Part shown: in pieces, positions 16,783-25,420 of the stretch
Layout: each line of letters begins with the position of its first letter
Numbering within the stretch: position 1 is the first letter of the stretch
Source: Caldatribacterium sp051549785
GTDB taxonomy: Bacteria > Atribacterota > Atribacteria > Atribacterales > Caldatribacteriaceae
Reading direction: 5' to 3'
Assembly (NCBI RefSeq): GCF_051549785.1
Contig: NZ_CP189974.1
Coordinates: 930,001-994,000, forward strand
Length of the DNA: 64,000 nt
Position numbers and translations under genes: made by a program
The notes under the pieces: model-generated
Database searches by the model: none
Told to the model about the DNA's origin: nothing
The model's input: only the letters and a program-made list of their open reading frames with translations

Positions 16783-18015
16783 TTACGAACCTTCGGGATT
16801 CTCTATGGCTCCGGCAAAAAGCACGTTTCCGTCCCTTTCGTCCCGGATGATGAGGAAAAACGGGTGGTCCACGCGCATGGTGAAGCGCTCACCGGGGAGC
16901 GGCACGGCAGTGATGGCAATAATGCCTGAGGTGACCGCAGAGGCTTCGGTCCCCTCTTCGTTGACCTCGAGGAAGCTCTTGTGTTTGACCTCGCTGAGAT
17001 AGGCATTGGCGCTGGGGGATACTGGAAGCATCCCGCTCAGGTCTGCCCGGAAGGGGTTGAAGACGTTCTCCATTCCCAGGGCGATGAGGATGTCGTTGAG
17101 CACCCGCTCAAAGGTTACCCGGAAGCGGGGAAGGAAGATCTCTCCCTGCCGCTTTTCCATGGCGGCAATCCAGTCCTCAAGGGCGCTTTCGCTGAGCTTT
17201 CCAAGGAATGCCCCGAGGCCGTCCTGCTTTCGGGGCAGAAAGAGGTACATGCCAAACCGCTCATCGGCATAGGGGAGTTTTACGGCCTGGAAGTCTTCGG
17301 TTTCGAGGTAGAGGAACGAGCCCTCCTGCCACATGGTGGGGAGGTCTTTTGGAGTGCCGTTTTCGGGAAAGAAAGGGAGATCTTGCGTGTGGGCAGGGTC
17401 GAACGCCGTTTCCCATTTTCCCTTGAAGTACGTGGCGTTGAGGAGGACGAGGATGGCGTTTTCCGGAAGGCGATCGAGGATGGTGGGAATGGTCCCCCGG
17501 GTCTTCTCCCTCACCCACTGGTTGATGCGGGGAATGGTGGCAGGATCGGTGAAATCAACGGTTTCCGCTTCGGCCCTGTAGTACGTTTTGAGGTCCTCGA
17601 GGTATGTCTGGTAAAACGGGATGCCCTCCCGGGCCCAGAGGGCGTTTGCCGTGTACAGGGTAACACCCGAACTTGCGGTGTTCAGAGTCTCGACAAGACG
17701 CGCGCTTTGTCTTTTAACCTCTTCAGGGGTGAGCGCTGCAAGGCCCAGGGTTTCGTGCATTTCCCTCTGGGTTTCCCCACGGGCACCGTGGGCCACCATG
17801 GAAAGGCACAGCGCGATGCTTGTGGGAGAGAGAAAGACGTTACCACCCTCCTGCTCCCAGAGGGTTTTCACAAGGCGAAGACCGAAGTCGTTCACCCCTT
17901 CGGTGAAGGTCTGGGAGGAAGACGTGGTACCCGTAGCCAGCAGCGACCCTCCCAGACACCCTGAAACGACAACCACAAGGGCCACCAGAGTCACAACGGT
18001 TCCAAGAAGCCGCAT
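16783..18015 (-). CDS. Lipoprotein serpin (serine protease inhibitor)
   Basis: This suicide-type protease inhibitor of the serpin family has 410 residues. It has a lipoprotein signal with lipobox VSGC (near residue 20) and then the full serpin domain: NVFLSPTSIALCLSMVAHGARGET, NALWAREGIPF, VLLNATYFKGKWETAFDP, and the shutter/breach region to DHPFFLIIRDERDGNVLFAGAI. The hinge EEGTEASAVTSG has small residues as in inhibitory serpins. Counting from the hinge puts the scissile P1 around Ile/Thr in IIAITAV, which suits elastase- or subtilisin-like targets. It is the second gene of an operon, 12 bases after mgsA, with SD GGAGGGGAG. Likely surface or periplasm facing. Confidence 0.9.
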   Translation of the reverse strand: MRLLGTVVTLVALVVVVSGCLGGSLLATGTTSSSQTFTEGVNDFGLRLVKTLWEQEGGNVFLSPTSIALCLSMVAHGARGETQREMHETLGLAALTPEEVKRQSARLVETLNTASSGVTLYTANALWAREGIPFYQTYLEDLKTYYRAEAETVDFTDPATIPRINQWVREKTRGTIPTILDRLPENAILVLLNATYFKGKWETAFDPAHTQDLPFFPENGTPKDLPTMWQEGSFLYLETEDFQAVKLPYADERFGMYLFLPRKQDGLGAFLGKLSESALEDWIAAMEKRQGEIFLPRFRVTFERVLNDILIALGMENVFNPFRADLSGMLPVSPSANAYLSEVKHKSFLEVNEEGTEASAVTSGIIAITAVPLPGERFTMRVDHPFFLIIRDERDGNVLFAGAIENPEGS

Positions 18016-18027
18016 GTTCTCCCCTCC

Positions 18028-18492
18028 TCACTCTTTGACCTTGAGTCGTTCGCGGTAGGCCGAGTAGTCGGGAACGAGACGCCGGTACTCCTCATGCATC
18101 AGGGGTGAAGAGATGAGGAAATCCGCCGAGGCCCAGTTGCAGGCAACCGGAATGTTCCAGACCACGGCAATCCGGAGGAGGGCCTTGACGTCAGGGTCAT
18201 GGGGCAAGGGCTCCAGGGGGTCCCAGAAGAAGATGAGAAAGTCAATCGCCCCTTCGGCGATTTTTGCCCCGATTTGTTGATCCCCTCCAAGAGGACCGCT
18301 TTCGAGTTTCACGATAGGGAGATGGAGTTCCCGCTCGAGGATTTCCCCCGTTGTCCCCGTGGCGTAGAGCTTGTGCTGCGACAGGGTTCCCCGGTTGAAC
18401 CTTGCCCAGGCCAGGAGTTCGTCTTTTTTGTTGTCGTGGGCGATAAGGGCAATGCGTTTTTTGGGATGTATGAGGACTTCCCGGTACTTCAT
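18028..18492 (-). CDS. mgsA: Methylglyoxal synthase
   Basis: MgsA converts dihydroxyacetone phosphate to methylglyoxal and phosphate, a bypass that relieves phosphate limitation or sugar-phosphate overload. The 154-residue protein shows IALIAHDNKKDELL at the start, the phosphate-binding TGTTG, GPLGGDQQIGA, and the family hallmark FFWDPLEPLPHDPDVKALLRIAVVWNIPVACNWASADFL with catalytic Asp and His. ATG 18492 has GGGAGG 8 bases upstream. A longer frame to 18531 is only promoter sequence. Its product ties in with the DHAP-producing rhamnose and Dha-kinase genes downstream. Confidence 0.93.
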   Translation of the reverse strand: MKYREVLIHPKKRIALIAHDNKKDELLAWARFNRGTLSQHKLYATGTTGEILERELHLPIVKLESGPLGGDQQIGAKIAEGAIDFLIFFWDPLEPLPHDPDVKALLRIAVVWNIPVACNWASADFLISSPLMHEEYRRLVPDYSAYRERLKVKE

Positions 18493-18521
18493 GCTCTCGA
18501 CCTCCCGTGCTGTTCCTCTCC

Positions 18522-18527
18522 ATTGTA
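18522..18527 (-). promoter_or_regulatory. -10 box of the mgsA-serpin operon
   Basis: TACAAT on the minus strand, 30 bases before the mgsA ATG. It is back to back with the TATAAT of the divergent TPR gene. There is no clear -35. Confidence 0.4.
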
Positions 18528-18550
18528 CCATGAAGTAAGATGCTTTTTGC

Positions 18551-18556
18551 TATAAT
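18551..18556 (+). promoter_or_regulatory. -10 box of the TPR gene
   Basis: TATAAT ends 10 bases before the ATG at 18566, and the SD-like AGGAG at 18557-18561 lies between them. A transcript started here would lose that SD and be nearly leaderless. Confidence 0.45.
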
Positions 18557-18565
18557 AGGAGCACC

Positions 18566-19663
18566 ATGAGGAAAGAAGAGCTGTACGAAAAGGGTGAAGA
18601 GCTCCGCGCTGCTTCTTGTTTCCGGGAGGCTGTCCTGGCCTTTCAAAAGGCCCTCGAGATGACTCCTTCCGGGGACGGTGCCTTTCGGCTTCTTGTACTG
18701 AAGCGCCTTGGGGATTGCCTCCGGATGGTTGGGGCCTTCGAAGAGGCAAAAAGAGCCTATACGGAGGCCCTGCATCTTGCGCAGAGTGCGCAGGACGACC
18801 TCGAGGTTGCCGACTGCCTCGCAGGTCTTGGGCTGGCCCAGCGGGGTCTTGGGGAGCTTGAGGAGGCCCGAAAGAACCTCGAAAGGGCCAGGGAGATTTA
18901 CGAGGAGTACGATGACCCCGAAGGTGAGGCCTTTGCCCTCTGGGCTTTGGGGGGGTTGTGGAGGGCGGCGGGGGAGCTAAAGCGAGCCCGGGAGCATTTC
19001 ACGGAGGCGCTCTTCCTTTTTGAGCAACTCGAGGACCCTTCAGGCATCGGGTACTGCCACTGTGGCCTTGGGGGGCTTGAGCGGGTGGCAGGGAACTTCG
19101 AGGAGTCCCTCGTCCACTACGGTACTGCCAATGCCATTTTCCAGGAGGTTGGGGACCGCTTTGGGCAAGCGTACTCTTTCTGCGGTATTGGCAATGCCCA
19201 CCGGATGATGGAGCACTTCGGTGATGCCCTGGAGTACTTCAGGAGAGCCGAAGAGCTCTACAGGGATATCGGGGACGAGGTCTCCTATGCCTGGACGCTG
19301 TGGTCTTTTGGGACCGCACTGAAGGTGCTTCAGGACTGGGAAGGTGCGGAAGGAAAGCTCCAGGAGGCCCGGGAACTCTTCGCAAAAACCCGGGACACCC
19401 GGGGCATGGTGTACCACCTTCTCGCCCTTTCGGAAATACGGGTTTTTGAGGGTCGCCGGGAAGAGGCCTGTTCCCTCCTTGAGGAGGCTGAAAGGCTCCT
19501 TGTGGGGAAGCCCTTTCAACTCGAGCGTATCCATCTTGAGCTGTACCGGTGGCTCATCCTGGGAGGGGATGGGACGGTCCTCGAGGATATACGAAGGAAT
19601 TACAGAAAACTTGGAGCAAACTTCCTCCCAATTTCCCCCAAATTGCCTTTGAATCTCCCATAG
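18566..19663 (+). CDS. Tetratricopeptide-repeat protein
   Basis: This 365-residue protein is built almost entirely of TPR repeats, about eight to nine, each with the pattern of small residues at positions 8, 20 and 27 (for example EEARKNLERAREIYEEYDDPEGEAFALWALG and its neighbours). It resembles the LGN/Rapsyn-type TPR series used as protein-protein scaffolds. There is no signal peptide, membrane helix or fused catalytic domain, so it is probably a cytoplasmic adaptor. It lies between mgsA (divergent) and the rhamnose transporter operon, and nothing in the sequence tells its partner. Confidence 0.8.
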   Translation: MRKEELYEKGEELRAASCFREAVLAFQKALEMTPSGDGAFRLLVLKRLGDCLRMVGAFEEAKRAYTEALHLAQSAQDDLEVADCLAGLGLAQRGLGELEEARKNLERAREIYEEYDDPEGEAFALWALGGLWRAAGELKRAREHFTEALFLFEQLEDPSGIGYCHCGLGGLERVAGNFEESLVHYGTANAIFQEVGDRFGQAYSFCGIGNAHRMMEHFGDALEYFRRAEELYRDIGDEVSYAWTLWSFGTALKVLQDWEGAEGKLQEARELFAKTRDTRGMVYHLLALSEIRVFEGRREEACSLLEEAERLLVGKPFQLERIHLELYRWLILGGDGTVLEDIRRNYRKLGANFLPISPKLPLNLP

Positions 19664-19736
19664 TCTGGTTTTTCCGGCTGAGTTTCCCAATCCTTTTTCG
19701 AAGCATCCAGCAGGTGAAATGCCGTCATAGTGAGTG

Positions 19737-19765
19737 TTGACAGATTTCCCGGTCTCTCTTAGAAT
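19737..19765 (+). promoter_or_regulatory. Promoter of the rhaSTPQ operon
   Basis: A near-consensus TTGACA at 19737-19742, a 17-base spacer and TAGAAT at 19760-19765. It leaves a leader of about 100 bases before the binding-protein gene. The DeoR-type regulator at 24487 is a candidate to act here. Confidence 0.75.
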
Positions 19766-19875
19766 TTCTCCTGAGAAATAACGGGGAGGTGAGGGCAAAA
19801 GGGAGAAAAATAGCCGGTGCATTCTGGAGGTTTTTCTGAAGAATTTCGGAGAAAACCGAAAGGAGGATGGCGAGC

Positions 19876-20883
19876 GTGCGGAAAGTGCTTCTGGTGCTTT
19901 GTCTTGTGGTGCTTGTGTCTCTGGCGCTTGTTTCCGGGGTATGGGCGAAAGGATACACCATCGGCATGCTGGTGAAGAACGTGGGGAATCCCTTCTTCGA
20001 GGCCTGTGCCCGGGGTGGTCAGGAGGCCTGCAACGAGCTTGGGAATAACTTCATCTTCCAGGGACCTGCAACGCCCACGGTGGAAGGACAGATTGAAATC
20101 ATCGAGAACTTCATTGCCCAGAAGGTCGATGCCATCTGCGTGAGCGCCAACGATTTCGACGCCCTTGTGCCGGTCCTCAAGAAGGCCATGGCAAGCGGCA
20201 TCAAGGTCATCTCCTTCGACTCTGCAGTGAACCCCGAAGGCCGCCTGGTCCATATCAACCAGGCCGATGCCGAGCAGATTGGGAAGCTCCAGGTTCAGGC
20301 CATTGCGGAAATGATTGGGTATGAGGGAGAGATTGCCATTCTCTCCGCAGCCGCCACCATGACCAACCAGAATACCTGGATCCGGTACATGCAGGAGGAG
20401 CTGAAGGATCCGAAATACGCCAAGATGCGCCTTGCGGCTATTGTCTACGGCGACGACCTCCGGGACAAAAGCTACAACGAAGCGATGGGGCTTTTCAAGT
20501 CCTATCCCAACCTCAAGGGCATCATTTCGCCCACCACGGTCGGGGTCAGTGCGGCGGCAAAGGCCATCACCGATGCCGGGCTCATCGGAAAGGTGAAGCT
20601 CACGGGTCTTGGTCTGCCGAGCGAAATGGCCGAATGGGTGAAGAACGGTGCCTGCGAGGCCTTCTTCCTCTGGAACCCAGTGGACCTGGGTTACCTTGCG
20701 GCCTACGTTGCTGGGCTTCTGTGTGAGGGAACCATCACGGGTAAGGAAGGTGAGACCTTCAAGGCAGGGCGGCTTGGTGAGTACACCATCCGCAAATCCG
20801 GTGACGGCGGCACCGAGGTACTCCTTGGACCTCCGTTCCGCTTTGACGCCACCAACATCGACGAGTGGAAGGACGTGTTCTGA
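19876..20883 (+). CDS. rhaS: Rhamnose-type ABC transporter substrate-binding protein
   Basis: This is a periplasmic pentose/hexose-binding protein of the RbsB superfamily, 335 residues. The signal peptide is RKVLLVLCLVVLVSLALVSGVWA. The segments LVKNVGNPFFEACARGGQEA, KVISFDSAVNPEGR, LSAAATMTNQNTWI, VYGDDLRDKSYNEA, IISPTTVGVSAAAKAI and LGLPSEMAEWVKNG match the RhaS rhamnose-binding subfamily. I recall this similarity and could not run a search. GTG 19876 lies 9 bases after AGGAGG, whereas the ATG at 19867 abuts the SD. A GC hairpin follows the stop, which would favour excess binding protein over the membrane parts. Confidence 0.85.
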   Translation: MRKVLLVLCLVVLVSLALVSGVWAKGYTIGMLVKNVGNPFFEACARGGQEACNELGNNFIFQGPATPTVEGQIEIIENFIAQKVDAICVSANDFDALVPVLKKAMASGIKVISFDSAVNPEGRLVHINQADAEQIGKLQVQAIAEMIGYEGEIAILSAAATMTNQNTWIRYMQEELKDPKYAKMRLAAIVYGDDLRDKSYNEAMGLFKSYPNLKGIISPTTVGVSAAAKAITDAGLIGKVKLTGLGLPSEMAEWVKNGACEAFFLWNPVDLGYLAAYVAGLLCEGTITGKEGETFKAGRLGEYTIRKSGDGGTEVLLGPPFRFDATNIDEWKDVF

Positions 20884-20895
20884 AAAAGAGAAGAA

Positions 20896-20916
20896 GGGGC
20901 GGGGATTCCCCGCCCC
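20896..20916 (+). terminator. Intra-operon hairpin after rhaS
   Basis: A 9-bp GC stem GGGGCGGGG/CCCCGCCCC with a 3-base loop, then CCTCATTTTT. It acts as an attenuator or 3' end stabiliser and is typical after binding-protein genes. Confidence 0.75.
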
Positions 20917-20941
20917 CCTCATTTTTGTGGGGTGAGAAGCT

Positions 20942-22486
20942 TTGGGAGAACGTATCCTTGAACTCCGCGGCATTTCCAAATTCTTCCCCGGGGTCCGGGC
21001 CCTTGAGCGTGTGGACTTCGACCTTGAGGAAGGAGAGATTCACGCCCTGGTGGGGGAGAACGGTGCGGGGAAGTCCACCCTGATTAAAATCATCACCGGA
21101 GTGCACCAGCCGGATGAGGGAGAGATTTTCTGGCGGGGCCAGCGGGTCACCTTTCCCAATCCTACTGTCGCAAGCCGCTATCAGATTGCTGCGGTGTATC
21201 AGCAACCGGCATCCTTTCCCCATCTGACCATCACGGAGAACATTTTCCTGAGCCATCCTTTCGTTCACCCCCTCTCCAGGCGGCTTCGCTGGCGGGAGAT
21301 GCACGAGAGCGCTCAAAAACTCCTCGAATCTCTGGGTGCAGAGCTCGACCCCCTGACTCCGGTGGGGGCTTTGAGCGCTGCTCAGCAACAGATTGTGGAG
21401 ATTGCCAAGGCGCTTTCCATTCACGCCCGCATTCTCATCATGGACGAACCCACCGCTGCGCTGACCAGGCGTGAGGCGGAGGAACTCTACCGGATCATGA
21501 TGAAGCTCAAGTCCCAGGGGACGTCGATCATCTTCATATCTCACCGCTTTGAAGACATCTATGAGGTTGCCGACCGGGTAACGGTGCTCCGGGACGGGAA
21601 AAAGGTCGGCACCTGGATGGTCCGGGATATCGCCGAACAGGACCTCATCCGGGCCATGGTGGGGCGGGAGATCACCCAGCTTTTCCCCAAAGCCCAGGTC
21701 ACTCCGGGGAGGGAGTTGCTGCGGGTCGAGGGGCTCTCCCGGGTGGGGTATTTCTCCAACGTCTCCTTCACCCTGCATGCCGGGGAGATCCTCGGCATGA
21801 GTGGACTTGTGGGTTCAGGCCGGACCGAAGTCGCCCACGCCCTTTTTGGCATTGCTCCAGCGGACCGGGGGAAGATTTTCGTGGAGGGGAAGGAAGTCAC
21901 CATCAGAAGCCCCATGGATGCCATTGCTCTCGGTATCGGGTATCTTCCCGAGGACCGTCTGCAACAGGGGCTCTTCCTCCCCATGAGCATCGCCGACAAC
22001 ATCACCATTGCCGTTTTAGACGAGCTCACAGAACACGGCTGGCTCTACCCCGAGCGGGAACGCGAGGTTGCCACGAAGATGCTCGAGCTTTTGCAGATTA
22101 AAGCTCCCACCATTTTCCATCCGGTGAGCTCGCTTTCTGGGGGAAACCAGCAGAAGGTCGTGGTGGCCAAGCTCCTTGCGGCGAGGTTGCGCATTCTCAT
22201 TCTCGATGAGCCAACCCACGGGGTGGATGTGGGGGCAAAGGCCGCCATTCACCAGATTATGTCGGACCTCGCCAGGGAGGGGTTTGGAATCATCATGATT
22301 TCCTCGGAGATGCCCGAAATCCTCGGGATGAGCGACCGGATTCTCGTGATGTGCGAGGGGCGGGTGAGCGGAATCCTCACCCGTGAGGAGGCAACTCAGG
22401 AGAAACTCATGGAGATGGCCGTCAACATCGACCGAGGTCGGGTCCGGAAAACCCAAGAGGTGGTGGGTACTGGCCATGGAATCTAA
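20942..22486 (+). CDS. rhaT: Sugar ABC transporter ATPase (two ABC domains)
   Basis: This is the tandem-ATPase subunit of a CUT2-type sugar ABC transporter, 514 residues. The first domain has Walker A GENGAGKST, the signature region LSAAQQQIVEIAKALS and Walker B ILIMDEPTAALT. The second has the degenerate GLVGSGRTE, LSGGNQQKVVVAKLLA and ILILDEPTHGVDVGAK. Such asymmetry is usual in RbsA/RhaT proteins. The TTG start at 20942 has GGGGTGAG upstream. The last 11 bases overlap the first permease gene. Confidence 0.88.
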   Translation: MGERILELRGISKFFPGVRALERVDFDLEEGEIHALVGENGAGKSTLIKIITGVHQPDEGEIFWRGQRVTFPNPTVASRYQIAAVYQQPASFPHLTITENIFLSHPFVHPLSRRLRWREMHESAQKLLESLGAELDPLTPVGALSAAQQQIVEIAKALSIHARILIMDEPTAALTRREAEELYRIMMKLKSQGTSIIFISHRFEDIYEVADRVTVLRDGKKVGTWMVRDIAEQDLIRAMVGREITQLFPKAQVTPGRELLRVEGLSRVGYFSNVSFTLHAGEILGMSGLVGSGRTEVAHALFGIAPADRGKIFVEGKEVTIRSPMDAIALGIGYLPEDRLQQGLFLPMSIADNITIAVLDELTEHGWLYPEREREVATKMLELLQIKAPTIFHPVSSLSGGNQQKVVVAKLLAARLRILILDEPTHGVDVGAKAAIHQIMSDLAREGFGIIMISSEMPEILGMSDRILVMCEGRVSGILTREEATQEKLMEMAVNIDRGRVRKTQEVVGTGHGI

Positions 22487-23504
22487 GCGGGGGTTTTTGC
22501 GCTTTGCCTCTGGAGTTCGAGGCCTTCGGGAATTCGGGATTATCGTTTTCATCCTTGTCCTCTCGGTCCTCATCGGCATCCGCAACCCCAGATTCCTCAC
22601 CTGGGGGAACATCCACGACATGCTCGTTGATACTGCGGTGCTCCTTGTGGTGGCCGTGGGGATGATGCTGGTCCTCGTGACAGGAGGCATTGACCTCTCG
22701 GCAGAATCCGTGCTTGCCCTGACGGGGATGGTGGCGGGAATCACCATCAAGGACCACCCGTATCTTTCGCCTCTTTTGATGCTTGTCTTTGGTCTTTGCT
22801 TTGGGGGTCTTCTCGGGTCGATTACGGGTCTTATCATTTCCCGGGGGAGGGTGTTGCCCATCATTGCCACCCTGAGCATGATGTACATCTACCGGGGGAT
22901 TACCTTTATCGTCAGCAAGGGTGAGTGGATTGATGCGCACGAAATGCCCGAGTCCTTCAAGGCCCTGGCAACGGGGAGGGCTTTGGGATTTTCCAACCTC
23001 ATCGTCATTGCCCTTTTAGTGTACGTTGTCTTCTACTACTTTACCGCCCATACCCGTACGGGGCGGGAAATCTACGCCGTGGGGAGCAACCTCGAAGCCG
23101 CCCGCGTCATCGGCATCGACACCACGTTCATCACCTGGCTTGTGTATACGCTCTCAGGAGCGCTCTCTGGTCTTGGCGGTGTGATGTGGGTGGCCCGGTA
23201 TGCTTCTGCCCAGAACGACACGGCGGCAGGGTTCGTCCTTACGGTTGTCGCTGCCTGTGTGCTCGGGGGGGTGAGCATTTCCGGAGGGGCCGGAACCATC
23301 CCCGGGGTTTTGCTCGGGTCAATCACCATCGGCATCATCAACAACGCCCTCCCCATGATTCGGGTTTCTCCCTTCTGGAAGATGGCCCTGCAGGGAATCA
23401 TCATCCTCGTCGCTGCTCTCGTCAACGTTGCCGTTGCCCGAAATATCGAGCGAACACAGCTGAGGCAGCGTGAGGAACTGAGGATGGTGCGCTATGGCGC
23501 TTGA
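22476..23504 (+). CDS. rhaP: Sugar ABC transporter permease (RhaP-like)
   Basis: This 342-residue membrane permease of the BPD_transp_2/RbsC family has about nine to ten hydrophobic segments. Characteristic parts are MLVLVTGGIDLSAESVLAL near residue 65, TLSMMYIYRGITFI, and GREIYAVGSNLEAARVIGID before the cytoplasmic coupling loop. ATG 22476 overlaps the ATPase gene by 11 bases, and its own end overlaps the second permease by 11 bases. With RhaQ it forms the heterodimeric channel. Confidence 0.85.
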   Translation: MESKRGFLRFASGVRGLREFGIIVFILVLSVLIGIRNPRFLTWGNIHDMLVDTAVLLVVAVGMMLVLVTGGIDLSAESVLALTGMVAGITIKDHPYLSPLLMLVFGLCFGGLLGSITGLIISRGRVLPIIATLSMMYIYRGITFIVSKGEWIDAHEMPESFKALATGRALGFSNLIVIALLVYVVFYYFTAHTRTGREIYAVGSNLEAARVIGIDTTFITWLVYTLSGALSGLGGVMWVARYASAQNDTAAGFVLTVVAACVLGGVSISGGAGTIPGVLLGSITIGIINNALPMIRVSPFWKMALQGIIILVAALVNVAVARNIERTQLRQREELRMVRYGA

Positions 23505-24483
23505 GACCGTTCGGGTGCAGCGGGTACGGACTTCGGCATTTCGCTGGGAATGGCTTCTGCTTGTGCTCATCGCAGGGACGTTTTTCGTAAATAGCCGCAT
23601 CTCGCCGCATTTCCTCCGTTACACCAGCCTAATGAGCGCGCTCTCTGTTTTCCTTGAGGCCGGGTTCATGGTGCTCTCCATGGTCTTTATCCTCGTTGCT
23701 GGGGACATCGACGTCTCCGTGGCCTCAATCGTGGCGCTTGCTTCTGTGCTCATGTCCCTGTCCTATAAGGCGGGGTTGTCCATGGGGCTTGCGATGCTTG
23801 TGGCCCTGGGGGTCGGGACAGGATGCGGGTACCTCAATGGTCTTCTCATCTCCCGGGTTCCGAACCTCTCGGCCATCATCGTGACGCTCGCCGGGTTTTC
23901 CCTGTACCGGGGTATTGCGTATATCCTTCTTGGGGACAGGGCCGTCGGCGGTTTCCCCTCCTGGTACTCCTACCTTGCCTGGGGGGACATTGGGGGAACT
24001 GGAGTCCCCTTCATCCTCGTAGCCTTTCTGGCCTGTGCCCTGGTGTACGGTCTTGTGCTCCACCGGACTTCCTTTGGGCGGAAGGTCTTCGCCATCGGGA
24101 CCAATCGAACAGCAGCCGTCTTTTCTGGAATTCCTGTGGCCAGGATTCGCCACACCCTGTTCACGCTGAACGGGCTCATGGCAGGGGTGGCGGCCATTTT
24201 TCTCACCTCAAAGCTCGGCAGCTCCCGGCCCAATGTGGCCACGGGGTATGAGCTTGAGGTCATCGCCATTGCCGTCCTTGGGGGCGCAAGTCCCTCGGGA
24301 GGGAAAGGAAGCATTGCGGGGGCCTGCCTTGCTCTCGTTCTCATGCGGTTGCTTCGCTACGGAATGGGCCTCCGGAACGTCCCGGGCCAGGTCATGATGG
24401 TCATCATCGGGATTGTTCTCATCTGTGTGGTGATGTTCCCTAACCTCCTTGCCACCCGGAAGAGACGGCCAGCGGGGTTGTGA
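23494..24483 (+). CDS. rhaQ: Sugar ABC transporter permease (RhaQ-like)
   Basis: This is the second BPD_transp_2 permease, 329 residues. It has the matching signature MVFILVAGDIDVSVASIVALASV near residue 65, a central VTLAGFSLYRGIAYI, and the coupling region GRKVFAIGTNRTAAVFSGIPVARI. The C-terminus is short and basic. It starts at ATG 23494 within the end of rhaP and is followed by the DeoR gene after 3 bases, showing one transcription unit. Confidence 0.85.
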   Translation: MALETVRVQRVRTSAFRWEWLLLVLIAGTFFVNSRISPHFLRYTSLMSALSVFLEAGFMVLSMVFILVAGDIDVSVASIVALASVLMSLSYKAGLSMGLAMLVALGVGTGCGYLNGLLISRVPNLSAIIVTLAGFSLYRGIAYILLGDRAVGGFPSWYSYLAWGDIGGTGVPFILVAFLACALVYGLVLHRTSFGRKVFAIGTNRTAAVFSGIPVARIRHTLFTLNGLMAGVAAIFLTSKLGSSRPNVATGYELEVIAIAVLGGASPSGGKGSIAGACLALVLMRLLRYGMGLRNVPGQVMMVIIGIVLICVVMFPNLLATRKRRPAGL

Positions 24484-24486
24484 CCT

Positions 24487-25296
24487 ATGCCAAGGAAAAC
24501 AGGGCTCATTGCTGAAGAGCGGCGGCTCAAAATCCTCGAGGCTCTGGGAGTCCGCAGGACCCTCACGGTGAGAGAGCTTGCGGAGATGTTTGGGGTCAGC
24601 GAGGATACGGTTCGCCAGGACCTGAGGGTCCTCGAGAAACAGGGACTCCTCCGCCGGATTTACGGGGGAGCCTCCCGGGTGAAGACGAGTAACGTCGAGA
24701 TTCCGGTGGAGCTTCGGGAAATCACGAACCGTGAGGTGAAGGAGGCCATAGGAAGAGAGGCGGCAAAAATCATCGAGGACGGGGACTCGGTGATTTTCGA
24801 TGCCAGCACCACGGCCCTCCAGGTTGCCCGGAACATCGACCCCGCCAGGCGGGTGACCATTCTCACGAGTTCTCTCGATATCTGCGTGAGCCTGGCGAGA
24901 CAGCCCAATTGCAACATCATTGCCACCGGTGGGACCCTTCACCCGCTCTCCTTCTCCTTTGTCGGGCCTCAGGCGGAGAATGCGGTACGGAATTACTACG
25001 CCGACAAACTCTTCCTGGGAGCCAGGGCAGTCCTTGTGGACGAGGGGTACCTTGCCGACGTCTTTGAACTCGAGGCCCACCTCAAGAAGGTCATGGTCGC
25101 CTCGGCACAGGAGGTCATTCTCGTTGCCGAGAGCCGGAAGTTCCGGGAGGTGGCCTTCTTCAAAATCTGCGAGCTCACCAGGGTGAACAGGATTTTCACC
25201 GACGAGAACCTCGATGCTACTCTGGTGAGAAAGCTCGAGGACCTGGGCATTCGGGTAACCCTGGTCCGGGTGGGGTCCGTAAATCCCCCGGTATAG
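24487..25296 (+). CDS. DeoR-family transcriptional regulator
   Basis: This is a sugar-phosphate-responsive repressor of the DeoR/GlpR family, 269 residues. The N-terminal winged helix (RRLKILEALGVRRTLTVRELAEMFGVSEDTVRQDLRVLEKQGLLRRIYGGA) carries the family's recognition helix, and the C-terminal DeoRC sensor domain (about 80-250) includes DGDSVIFDASTTALQVAR and NCNIIATGGTLH. It is the last gene of the transporter operon, so it likely autoregulates the rha promoter at 19737. The effector is unknown. Confidence 0.85.
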   Translation: MPRKTGLIAEERRLKILEALGVRRTLTVRELAEMFGVSEDTVRQDLRVLEKQGLLRRIYGGASRVKTSNVEIPVELREITNREVKEAIGREAAKIIEDGDSVIFDASTTALQVARNIDPARRVTILTSSLDICVSLARQPNCNIIATGGTLHPLSFSFVGPQAENAVRNYYADKLFLGARAVLVDEGYLADVFELEAHLKKVMVASAQEVILVAESRKFREVAFFKICELTRVNRIFTDENLDATLVRKLEDLGIRVTLVRVGSVNPPV

Positions 25297-25381
25297 TTCC
25301 TGGCCCGGTTCGGGAGAGAGGAGAAATCCTCCTGCAGTAGGTTGGCGTGCTCTGGTCTCCCCGAAGAAAAAGCGGGACCCC

Positions 25382-25408
25382 TAAAGTTTCTGCCTCCCCT
25401 GCCGATAT
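25382..25408 (+). promoter_or_regulatory. Sigma-28 (FliA/SigD)-type promoter
   Basis: TAAAGTTT at 25382-25389, an 11-base spacer and GCCGATAT at 25401-25408. The published FliA consensus is TAAAGTTT-N11-GCCGATAA, so only the last base differs. The predicted start, near 25415-25418, is right at the 5' edge of the riboswitch. No sigma-70 pair of comparable quality is seen here. Confidence 0.75.
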
Positions 25409-25420
25409 TCCTTCATGACG

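Noticed and set aside
16979..17964. Long plus-strand open frame (about 330 codons) opposite the serpin gene
   Set aside because: It is the mirror of a well-supported serpin with strong third-position bias. It has no domain or SD.
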